This document shows, one piece after another, positions 20,326-27,378 of a stretch of 42,113 nt of DNA. The DNA lies in NCBI GenBank assembly GCA_028280635.1, contig JANQLM010000095.1, positions 1-42,113 on the forward strand. The letters are read 5' to 3'. Numbering within the stretch: position 1 is the first letter of the stretch; every line of letters starts with the position of its first letter. The DNA comes from Halieaceae bacterium. Its GTDB lineage: Bacteria; Pseudomonadota; Gammaproteobacteria; Pseudomonadales; Halieaceae. Below the pieces are notes generated by a model, which was given only the letters and a program-made list of their open reading frames with translations, was not told the origin of the DNA and searched no databases. The position numbers and the translations under genes are program-made.

Positions 20326-20982
20326 TCAGACCAGCCCCAACTGGCGCGAGCCCTTGTCGAGGTCCTTGTGGAAGGGGTCTGTGTCGGCATCGCGATGCCA
20401 GCTATATTCGGCATAGTCGGCAGCCTGTTCGGCCAACGCTTCACCCCACAGGCGGGCAATAACGGCCAGCGTCATATCCATACCGGCGCTGACCCCGCTG
20501 GAAGTGACAAACTTGCCGGCATCCACCCAGCGCGCCTCCTCTACCCAGTTGACCTGGTCGCTCTGCATCCGCGCTATCGCAAAAAACTGCTTGTTGGTGG
20601 TGGCACGCAGGCCGTCCAGCAGGCCGGCTTTGGCCAACAGCGCCGAGCCCGTGCAAACCGAGGTGACAACTTCCGCTGTCTCGGCCGCCGTTCTCAGGTA
20701 GTCGAGCATGGCGGCGCTCTCCAGGGCCGGAAACGTGCCGGAGCCGCCGGGCAGCACCACGATATCCAGCGGCGGTGCATCGGCGAAGCTGTAGTCTGCA
20801 TAGACACGGGGTGCCAGCGGCCCGTCGGAACCGAGTGCGGCGGGCACCGGCCCGGCTGCCTCGGCGACCATGCAGATCTCTACTTCCCCGGCGCCCAGCA
20901 CGCTGTACATTTCCAGTGGCCCGAAGGTGTCCAGCATTTCCCACCCAGGGTAGATCACTGCCCCCACACGTCGTTTTGCCAT
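20326..20982 (-). CDS. DJ-1/PfpI family protein
   Basis: A 218-residue class I glutamine amidotransferase-like protein. The nucleophile elbow is Cys110 in TSVCTGSALLAKAGLLDG, the usual DJ-1/PfpI and isocyanide-hydratase-type sequence. VIYPGWEMLDTFGPLEMY at the N-terminus supplies the conserved Glu region. The family includes isocyanide hydratases, glyoxalase III enzymes and regulators of the AraC-GATase type; no DNA-binding domain is present, so an enzyme is likelier. Start is ATG 20982, with AGGAGATAACACC before it. It sits 14 nt after the DsbA-like isomerase gene in an apparent operon. Confidence 0.85.
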   Translation of the reverse strand: MAKRRVGAVIYPGWEMLDTFGPLEMYSVLGAGEVEICMVAEAAGPVPAALGSDGPLAPRVYADYSFADAPPLDIVVLPGGSGTFPALESAAMLDYLRTAAETAEVVTSVCTGSALLAKAGLLDGLRATTNKQFFAIARMQSDQVNWVEEARWVDAGKFVTSSGVSAGMDMTLAVIARLWGEALAEQAADYAEYSWHRDADTDPFHKDLDKGSRQLGLV

Positions 20983-20996
20983 GGTGTTATCTCCTG

Positions 20997-21614
20997 TTAA
21001 TGGCCGGTCCTGGCCTTGAGCGCGGCTTCCACAAGCAGCAGACGGTCGTTGCCGAAATACATGTCATCGCCGTCGATGAAGATGGTCGGCGAGCCGAAGC
21101 CGCCGCGCTCGATCAGCTCATCGGTATTGGCGCGCAGCCTGTCTTTTACGTCCTGGCGGGTGATCGCAGCCAGAAAGCCATCGCCCTCCATGCCCACACT
21201 CTGTGCAATCGCTGCCAGTACCGCCTCATCGCTGACGTCCTCAGTACGGCCCCAGTAAGCCTCGAATACCGCCTTGCTGTAGGGCAACAGGACCTCAGCC
21301 TCCTCCGCCACAAAGCAACCGCGCATACACTTCACTGCACTTACCGGGTGGAAGCCGGGCCAGGAAATTTCGATGCCGCGCAACCGCGCCCAGTCCGCCA
21401 GGTCCTTGAGGGTATAGCCGGTAATACGCTGGTTGCTGAAGGCCGCCTCGCGCTTGGCGTACAACTCCTGGTTCACGGTGTTGAACACGCCACCCACCAG
21501 GTGCGGTCGCCACTCGATCTCCACCCCGTACTGCGCCGCCAGTGGCTGGACACCAGTGAAGGCCAGGTAAGTCCAGGGTGAGGTCAGGTCATAGAAGAAT
21601 TCAAGTCGTGTCAT
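20997..21614 (-). CDS. 2-hydroxychromene-2-carboxylate isomerase / DsbA-family protein
   Basis: A 205-residue thioredoxin-fold protein of the kappa-GST/HCCA isomerase group. The N-terminus EFFYDLTSPWTYLAF carries SPW, where the active Ser of the family occurs in place of the DsbA CxxC. The cis-proline loop is GFGSPTIFIDGDDMYFGNDRL, the C-terminal signature (residues about 174-194). HCCA isomerases act in naphthalene breakdown, but most homologues outside such operons have unknown substrates. It is first in the minus-strand run HCCA/DsbA - DJ-1 - MDR - TMEM175. Confidence 0.85.
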   Translation of the reverse strand: MTRLEFFYDLTSPWTYLAFTGVQPLAAQYGVEIEWRPHLVGGVFNTVNQELYAKREAAFSNQRITGYTLKDLADWARLRGIEISWPGFHPVSAVKCMRGCFVAEEAEVLLPYSKAVFEAYWGRTEDVSDEAVLAAIAQSVGMEGDGFLAAITRQDVKDRLRANTDELIERGGFGSPTIFIDGDDMYFGNDRLLLVEAALKARTGH

Positions 21615-21687
21615 GGTCTATCCTGAATCTCAGGGGAAATCGAGTGTCTGATAGTGAGCGTCTAGACTACGAACCGGAGCTTATCCC

Positions 21688-22272
21688 ATGCAAGCAAGAA
21701 TCTGTATTTCATTTCTCCTTCTCGCGCTGATGACAGCCTGTGCCACCGAACCCGGTACCGGCGCCAGGACCAATACCTTGATATCCGTGGAGTACGGTCG
21801 CATCGCCAATGTGGAGCAGGTCCAACTGGACGCCAGGCACGGCACCGGCGCACTGATTGGCGGAGGCCTTGGCCTGGCCGCCGCCAGCACCCGCTCCGGG
21901 TCCACACAGGCAGCCGCCACCGTGGCCGGCGCACTGATCGGCGCGCTGATCGCCGACTCACAGCAGAAGACCGCTGATCGCTACACCGTCAAGCTGCGCA
22001 ATGGCAGCACCGTGGCCATTGTTAGCGAACACCACGATCTTGCCGTCGGAGACTGCGTCTCCGTGGAGCAGGGCGAGCACGCAAATATTCGCCGCGTCTC
22101 CAACGTAATGTGTGATACTGCTGCCAGCCATCCGGCCTACTCGGAAATGAACGCACTCTATGAAGAGGAATCCACCGAGTGTGCCTGGGCCAAGGAGCAG
22201 TTGATGAAGGCAAGCACAGCAGAGGAAACCGACGTGGCGTACAAGAAGATGCGCGCCTTCTGCGAGAACTGA
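21688..22272 (+). CDS. glycine-zipper outer-membrane lipoprotein (SlyB-like)
   Basis: A 194-residue lipoprotein: short basic start, hydrophobic core, then LMTAC, with Cys18 as the lipidation site. Residues about 50-95 are Gly/Ala rich with GALIGGGLGLAAASTRSGS and AGALIGALIADS, a two-segment glycine zipper like SlyB and related envelope-stress lipoproteins. The C-terminal part has an SH3-like stretch (YTVKLRNGSTVAIVSEHHDLAVGDCV, residues about 98-123) and four further Cys, possibly in disulfides. It is divergent from the DsbA-like gene and followed by an SDR gene after 37 nt. Physiological role unknown. Confidence 0.8.
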   Translation: MQARICISFLLLALMTACATEPGTGARTNTLISVEYGRIANVEQVQLDARHGTGALIGGGLGLAAASTRSGSTQAAATVAGALIGALIADSQQKTADRYTVKLRNGSTVAIVSEHHDLAVGDCVSVEQGEHANIRRVSNVMCDTAASHPAYSEMNALYEEESTECAWAKEQLMKASTAEETDVAYKKMRAFCEN

Positions 22273-22309
22273 ACAATCATAAAAAACGAGCTGTGAAAGG
22301 AGAGTGTAA

Positions 22310-23056
22310 ATGGCAGATGCCAGGGTAGCTGTAGTACTGGGTGCCTCCGGTGACAAGAACTTTGGTTCCGAGAGTGCGCGAAGGCTGGCGGCGGCGGGCT
22401 ACAAGGTGATCGTCGGCGCGCGCCGGCTGGAGCCGCTGCAGGCACTGGCAACTGACATCGATGGGCTGGCCGTGGCCTGCGACATCACCGACGAGGGCCA
22501 GGTGGAGAATCTGTTCAAGCAGGCGCTGGACGCCTACGGTCGTGTCGATGTGGCGGTCAATTCCTGTGGTACTCACGCCCATGCGCAGATTGCCGAGCTG
22601 ACGCGGGATGCCATCACGCCGACCCTGGAAATCAGCTTCATCGGCGCGCTGCTGTTCTTCAAGCATGCGGCTGCGGCCATGACCGACGGCGGCTCGGTGA
22701 TTACGGTGTCTTCCCTCACCGCCAGGCTGCCAGGCAAGGGCTACTCGGTGTATTCCGGCGCACGCGCGGGTATCGATTATGCGGTCAAAGTGGCCGCCTG
22801 CGAGTACGCCGAACAGAAGGTCCGTTTCAACTCCATCGCCGCGGGCCTCATCGAAACCGATATGACCACTGACCTGCTGCAAATGCCGGGTATTGTCGAC
22901 GCCTTCACCGCGCAGATTCCCGCCGGGCGCATGGGTACAGTTGAAGACCTGGCAGAAGCCGTGCTGTGGCTGGCCGATGGCGAGCGCTCCGGTTTCGTGA
23001 ACGGCTCGGTAATCGACCTCTCCGGCGGACAGCACATGGGCGCGCTGCCCGGCTAA
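22310..23056 (+). CDS. short-chain dehydrogenase with Arg replacing the catalytic Lys
   Basis: A 248-residue SDR-fold protein. The cofactor region reads VVLGASGDKNFGSESA, longer than the standard TGxxxGxG, and is followed by GARR, suggesting NADP. NNAG is replaced by NSCG. Catalytic Ser is present in VSSLTA, but the YxxxK site reads YSGAR (about residues 149-153), so the Lys is Arg. The C-terminus GSVIDLSGGQ is normal. It may be active on an unusual substrate, be slow, or be a non-catalytic relative. AGGAG lies close upstream of ATG 22310. It ends 3 nt from the convergent PQQ dehydrogenase. Confidence 0.85.
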   Translation: MADARVAVVLGASGDKNFGSESARRLAAAGYKVIVGARRLEPLQALATDIDGLAVACDITDEGQVENLFKQALDAYGRVDVAVNSCGTHAHAQIAELTRDAITPTLEISFIGALLFFKHAAAAMTDGGSVITVSSLTARLPGKGYSVYSGARAGIDYAVKVAACEYAEQKVRFNSIAAGLIETDMTTDLLQMPGIVDAFTAQIPAGRMGTVEDLAEAVLWLADGERSGFVNGSVIDLSGGQHMGALPG

Positions 23057-23059
23057 GGG

Positions 23060-25204
23060 CTAACGCGCTGCACTGGCCGCAGCGCGCTCTTCCTGCAGCT
23101 GCTTGCCGCGATGGGCTTCGCGAATGATGTAGGCGCGTATCGCTTCGCTTTGCTCCCGGTCCAGGTAGTCGGCAAAGCTCGCCATGCCACGCTTGGCGAG
23201 AATGCCCTCTCGTACCACCTTGTCCCAGCTGTCCGCATCGTGAATCAGTCCCGAGCCACGCAGGTCGGGAACCAGCAGACCGGATACAGCATTGAGGCCG
23301 TGGCAGCCCATGCAGGTGTCCTGGTAAAGCGCGAAACCGGCTTGCTCAGCTTCTGCTGAGGCGGTCCGCGGCGGCGGATTGAACACTACATTGGGTTGCC
23401 AGTCCACGTCCGGAAGCTGACCGTCAGCGCCCAGCTTGAAGGTCAGAACGCGGCTGACGTTGGGCAGGCTCTCGGCCTGAACATACTCTCCAAACACCAG
23501 GGCGTAGGCGCCACCCCAGCCCGCGGCTACCGATACATACTGATCGCCGTCGATTTCATAGGTCATCGGTGCGGCGACCACGCCGGTCTGGGTAGGGAAG
23601 TCCCACAGGCGCTCACCGGTGTCCGCCGCAAAGGCAGCGAACCTGCCGTCCGCGGTGCCCTGGAATACCAACTCGCCAGCCGTGGCCAGGGTACCGCCGT
23701 TCCAGGGACCGTTGTGTTCCACGCGCCAGGCCTCTGATTGCGTGCGCGGGTCCCAGGCCAGCAGCCGGCCCTTCATCAGAGGGCGCATGGCATCGCGCTC
23801 GGCCTGGGAGTCAGGCAGGCTGCCCACGACACCGCTGGTGCCGGTGTTCGCAGTACCGGGACGGTAAAGGAAGTCCTCGGGCTGGCCATAGGCCGCCGGG
23901 AAATCCAGCACCGGGATATACACCAGGCCCGTGTCAGGGCTGAAGGACATCGGGTGCCAGTTGTGGCCGCCGAGATAGGAAGGCGTCACCACGAAAGGCG
24001 AATCGATATAGCGAGCGCCGTCAACTTCCGCCGGGCGACCTGTCTCTATATCCACATGCGTCGCCCAGGTGACGTTGGTGTAATTGTTGGCGCTGATCAG
24101 TTCACCGCTGGCGCGATCAAGCACATAGAAGAAGCCATTCTTGGGCGCCTGCATCAGCACCTTGCGCAACTCGCCGTCGATCTCCATGTCAGCGAGGATA
24201 ATGTGCTGGGTGGCGGTGTAGTCCCAGGTTTCCCCCGGGGTGGTCTGGTAGTGCCAGACGTACTCACCGGTATCTGGGCGCAGGGCGACAATGGAAGACA
24301 GGAACAGGTTGTCCCCACCACCGGGGGAGCGGATTTCCCGGTTCCACGGCGTACCATTGCCGACGCCGATGTACATCAGGTCCAGCTCCGGATCGTAGGC
24401 CATGGCGTCCCACACGGTGCCGCCGCCACCGCCCAGTTCCCACCACTTGCCGTTCCAGGTCTCGGCGGCCAGTTTCATGGCATCGTTTTCGAAACCGAGC
24501 TCCGGATTGCCCGGCACCGTATAGAAACGCCAGACCATGTCGCCACTATCAGCATCGTAGGCTGAGACAAAGCCGCGCACCCCATATTCGGCACCGCCAT
24601 TTCCAATCAACACCTTGCCATCGATGACCCGGGGTGCGCCGGTGATGGTGTAGGGCAGTTCCGAATCCACCGTGTCGATGGACCAGTTAACCGAACCGGT
24701 AGCCGCATCCAGCGCTACCAGCCGCCCGTCAAAGACACCGACAAACACCTGGCCCTTCCAGGCGGCGACGCCGCGGTTCACGGCGTCACAGCAACCGTGT
24801 TTGATCTTTTCACGGTCGACCTCCGGATCGTAGGTCCACAGGTGTTCGCCGCTGCGCGCGTCCAGCGCGTGCACGATACTCCAGGAGGAGGTGGTGTACA
24901 TAACCCCGTCAATCACCAGTGAAGTCGCCTCGATACCGCGCTGGGTGTTGAAGTCATAGCTCCACGCCAATCCCAGGCCGGCCACGGACGCTGTGTTCAC
25001 CTGCTTGAGCGGGCTGTAGCGCTGCTCCGAGTAGGTTCGACCATAGCTCAGCCAATTGGCCGTATCGTCATCGGCGGCCAGCAGCCGCGCGGCGTCCACC
25101 GCCGCGGCGGCGGAAGCGACCTCCGTGACGGGAACAGGCGGCGGCTGTTGCCTGGTGCAGGCAGCGAGAAGAGTGACGACAAATGCGAGCAGGATGCGTG
25201 TCAT
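23060..25204 (-). CDS. PQQ-dependent alcohol dehydrogenase with C-terminal cytochrome c
   Basis: A 714-residue quinohemoprotein alcohol dehydrogenase. The start is ATG 25204, 7 nt after GGAG; upstream extension lacks a signal. The N-terminus MTRILLAFVVTLLAAC is a lipoprotein signal with Cys16, so it is membrane-anchored in the periplasm. The PQQ propeller carries the adjacent cysteines Cys138-Cys139 (HGCCDAVNRG), catalytic Asp298 in SPGGGDNLF and several Trp-docking repeats. Residue 300 is Leu, not the extra Asp of lanthanide enzymes, so Ca2+ is more likely. A c-type heme site CMGCH begins at residue 631, with axial Met in RGMASF. It oxidises alcohols and passes electrons to a cytochrome. PQQ synthesis genes are not here. 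Confidence 0.92.
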   Translation of the reverse strand: MTRILLAFVVTLLAACTRQQPPPVPVTEVASAAAAVDAARLLAADDDTANWLSYGRTYSEQRYSPLKQVNTASVAGLGLAWSYDFNTQRGIEATSLVIDGVMYTTSSWSIVHALDARSGEHLWTYDPEVDREKIKHGCCDAVNRGVAAWKGQVFVGVFDGRLVALDAATGSVNWSIDTVDSELPYTITGAPRVIDGKVLIGNGGAEYGVRGFVSAYDADSGDMVWRFYTVPGNPELGFENDAMKLAAETWNGKWWELGGGGGTVWDAMAYDPELDLMYIGVGNGTPWNREIRSPGGGDNLFLSSIVALRPDTGEYVWHYQTTPGETWDYTATQHIILADMEIDGELRKVLMQAPKNGFFYVLDRASGELISANNYTNVTWATHVDIETGRPAEVDGARYIDSPFVVTPSYLGGHNWHPMSFSPDTGLVYIPVLDFPAAYGQPEDFLYRPGTANTGTSGVVGSLPDSQAERDAMRPLMKGRLLAWDPRTQSEAWRVEHNGPWNGGTLATAGELVFQGTADGRFAAFAADTGERLWDFPTQTGVVAAPMTYEIDGDQYVSVAAGWGGAYALVFGEYVQAESLPNVSRVLTFKLGADGQLPDVDWQPNVVFNPPPRTASAEAEQAGFALYQDTCMGCHGLNAVSGLLVPDLRGSGLIHDADSWDKVVREGILAKRGMASFADYLDREQSEAIRAYIIREAHRGKQLQEERAAASAAR
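23064..23086. terminator. hairpin at the convergent SDR/PQQ-dehydrogenase ends
   Basis: CGCGCTGC-ACTGGCC-GCAGCGCG, a perfect 8-bp stem inside the last codons of the dehydrogenase gene and just after the SDR stop. It has no U-tract, so it is a weak terminator candidate. Confidence 0.35.
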
Positions 25205-25211
25205 CGCATGA

Positions 25212-25226
25212 CTCCGGGTTGTTCTT
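25212..25226 (-). promoter_or_regulatory. AAN (Hfq/Crc-type) motif beside the PQQ dehydrogenase ribosome site
   Basis: On the minus strand AAGAACAA (25226-25219) fits AANAANAA and ends 3 nt before GGAG (25215-25212), which is 7 nt from the ATG. Placement is right for translational repression by Hfq/Crc. A single 8-nt match can occur by chance. Confidence 0.4.
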
Positions 25227-25276
25227 ATAAGACTGGGAATGATAGCGGACAGCCTGGGTAAGTGCCTACCGGGCAC

Positions 25277-25300
25277 AAAAAAGGGGACCCGTGGGTCCCC
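25277..25300 (-). terminator. terminator of the 25340-26191 SDR gene
   Basis: Stem GGGGACCC / GGGTCCCC followed on the minus strand by U6 (A6 at 25277-25282). The hairpin and its flank (about 29 nt) recur identically after pnp at 27329-27357. Confidence 0.85.
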
Positions 25301-25339
25301 CTCTATCGCCATGCCCCGGGCGCACGGCGGCAAGCTGTC

Positions 25340-26191
25340 TCAGGCGGGAGCTTTTTGCGCCGACCGGGCATTGGACTCCCAGCCCTGCAGGTCCTGCTGC
25401 ACTGCGGCTATCTTGGTTTCCATCACCTCTATGGCATCAGCACCCAGCGCGGCATGAACGGGCGGCGCATCCGCTGCAATGAGTTCGATAATCGCCTCCG
25501 CACCCCGCGCCGCATCATTGGGCTGCTTGCCTTGCAGCTTGCCGATGAAGCTTCGGAACGCCCAAACGGGCGTGGCCTGGTAATCATCGATCTCAGCGTC
25601 CACATAGCCCAGGGAACGACCGGCAAACTCAGTCTCAAAGATCCCGATGGTCAGGACCGTGGTATTGATACCCAGCGGAGCCAGTTCCTTGGCAAGCCCC
25701 TCCCCGAGGATATCCGTCGCCGCCTTGGCGGCGGCATAGACACCCAGGCCCGCAACACCGGTAAAACCACCGATGGCGGAGAACTGCAGAATGTGACCGC
25801 TGCGCTGGGCGCGCATCGCGGGCAGTACCGCACGGATCATCCGCAAGCCGCCAAAAAAGTTGACGTCGAACAACCGCTGCGCCTCCGCTTCGCTGGTTTC
25901 CTCAATCGCTCCCACCAGACCCGCGCCGGCATTGTTTGCCAGCACATCAATGCGTCCAAACTGTTCCAGCACTTTTGCCACACCCAGCTCAACCGCCCCC
26001 GCGTCGGTCACGTCCAGTACCACACCCAGCCCTCTCCCCGCGGCGCCTGCAGTAAAGGCATCCGCCTGATCCTGCCGGCGAAAGGTGGCGGCCACCCTGG
26101 CACCCTGATCCAGCAGGGCGACTGCCAACGCCTTGCCAAGTCCAGAGGATGCGCCGGTTACCATTACTACTTTGTTCTCTATCGTACTCAT
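25340..26191 (-). CDS. short-chain dehydrogenase/reductase
   Basis: A 283-residue classical SDR. All motifs are intact: TGASSGLG (12-19), RR after the second strand suggesting NADP, NNAG (about 88-91), Ser in FSAIGG, and YAAAK as the YxxxK site. The C-terminal segment after residue 240 is longer than the core fold. AAGGAG lies 8 nt upstream of ATG 26191. It is divergent from a LysR-type regulator 125 nt away, so that regulator probably controls it. Homologues are oxidoreductases of broad substrate range; the substrate is not evident. Confidence 0.88.
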   Translation of the reverse strand: MSTIENKVVMVTGASSGLGKALAVALLDQGARVAATFRRQDQADAFTAGAAGRGLGVVLDVTDAGAVELGVAKVLEQFGRIDVLANNAGAGLVGAIEETSEAEAQRLFDVNFFGGLRMIRAVLPAMRAQRSGHILQFSAIGGFTGVAGLGVYAAAKAATDILGEGLAKELAPLGINTTVLTIGIFETEFAGRSLGYVDAEIDDYQATPVWAFRSFIGKLQGKQPNDAARGAEAIIELIAADAPPVHAALGADAIEVMETKIAAVQQDLQGWESNARSAQKAPA

Positions 26192-26290
26192 GTCTACATC
26201 TCCTTAATTTGTGCCCACCGTGTGTAGGCCATGAGAAGCAGACTATTCGTTGCTGTTTGCGTTGTGCAGACGCAGAATATGCCGCACACT

Positions 26291-26307
26291 GTTGCATATT
26301 TTGCAAC
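26291..26307. promoter_or_regulatory. LysR-type operator (T-N11-A dyad)
   Basis: GTTGCA-TATTT-TGCAAC, a perfect dyad containing T-N11-A, 9 nt before the LysR ATG and in the divergent gap with the SDR gene. Position suits autoregulation plus control of the SDR. Confidence 0.6.
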
Positions 26308-26316
26308 GACGCTTGT

Positions 26317-27231
26317 ATGGCCAGCGACCCTTTCTCCGATATTCAGCTTTTTATCCGCATTGCCGAGTTGGGCTCTATACGCTCAGCAGCACGAGAGGCC
26401 GGGCAGGAGGCGTCCACCGTTTCGCGGCGCATGACAGCGCTGGAGCGCCGCCTGAAAACTCAACTGCTGACGCGTGGGCAGGGTCAAACCCGCTTGTCGG
26501 ACGCGGGGGAGCGCTACTACCAGTCGATGCAAAAACTGCTGCCACAGCTCCGCAGTGCAGAAGCGGAGGCGGCGGGCGACGCCGAAGCCGTCAAAGGCCT
26601 GCTGCGAGTCAGCGCGCCTATCGATTTTGGACAGCAGCATGTCTCCGCCTGGCTGTTGGAACTCCGCAGGCTCAGCCCTGAACTCGAAGTGGAACTCTCC
26701 CTGAGCAGTGACTATGTGGACCTGTCGCGGTCCGGGATCGACGTGGCCATCCGCACCGGCGTACTGGCAGATTCCAGTCTCCGGGCCCGGCGCCTGGCAA
26801 TGGTGCCCAGAGTCCTGGTGGCGGCTCCTTCGTATCTGGAGGCGAGGGGTGTGCCAGAGACGCCGGAAGAGTTGGCGGAGCATGAGATGGTGTTTTTCTC
26901 CGCCGCACATCGAAACCAGCCGATGAAGCTCTGGGGGCCAGACGGCGAAGAACACGAGTTCCTGACACGGGGCGGCTTGACGGTAAACGCCGTGCTTTCT
27001 GTGGTCCAGGCAGTGGAAAGCGGCGCGGGAATACACGCCGGACCCCGCTGGGCGTTCCAGCAGAGCCTTGACCAAGGCCGAGTAGTCGAAGTGCTGCCGC
27101 GCTATCGGGGCCGAGCTCTACCCATGCAGGCGCTCTATCAGTCAGCCGTGATCGTGCCAGCGCGCATTCGCCGCTTCATAGACTTTGCGGTGGCAGAGGC
27201 AGCGCGGATACCCGGCCTCGACCCTGTTTAA
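26317..27231 (+). CDS. LysR-family transcriptional regulator
   Basis: A 304-residue LTTR. The N-terminal winged helix-turn-helix reads FIRIAELGSIRSAAREAGQEASTVSRRMTALE (positions about 11-42), followed by LLTRGQGQTRLSDAGERYY. The effector domain from about residue 90 contains LRVSAPIDFGQQHVSAWL, IDVAIRTG and SGAGIHAGPRW, like the CrgA/DmlR subgroup. The frame is open upstream to 26149, but ATG 26317 gives the normal LTTR start and leaves the divergent operator outside the gene. Likely target: the adjacent SDR; inducer unknown. Confidence 0.9.
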   Translation: MASDPFSDIQLFIRIAELGSIRSAAREAGQEASTVSRRMTALERRLKTQLLTRGQGQTRLSDAGERYYQSMQKLLPQLRSAEAEAAGDAEAVKGLLRVSAPIDFGQQHVSAWLLELRRLSPELEVELSLSSDYVDLSRSGIDVAIRTGVLADSSLRARRLAMVPRVLVAAPSYLEARGVPETPEELAEHEMVFFSAAHRNQPMKLWGPDGEEHEFLTRGGLTVNAVLSVVQAVESGAGIHAGPRWAFQQSLDQGRVVEVLPRYRGRALPMQALYQSAVIVPARIRRFIDFAVAEAARIPGLDPV

Positions 27232-27333
27232 GCCATACGAACTGATCCGGCACACTGAGATTAGAGCTGAGAGCTGAGCAGCGCAGGCACCGGGTAGAAG
27301 CCAGACCCATCAAAAGCATTTATTACCAGGCAC

Positions 27334-27357
27334 AAAAAAGGGGACCCGTGGGTCCCC
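27334..27357 (-). terminator. terminator of pnp
   Basis: GGGGACCC / GGGTCCCC stem (27340-27357) with U6 on the minus strand (A6 at 27334-27339), 21 nt after the pnp stop. Same sequence as the terminator at 25277-25300. Confidence 0.88.
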
Positions 27358-27378
27358 TTCTCGATCAGTATGCCGGGC

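Noticed and set aside
26149-26316. N-terminal extension of the LysR gene
   Set aside because: The extension is Cys-rich, crosses the operator and divergent promoter region, and would put 56 residues before the normal LTTR start.
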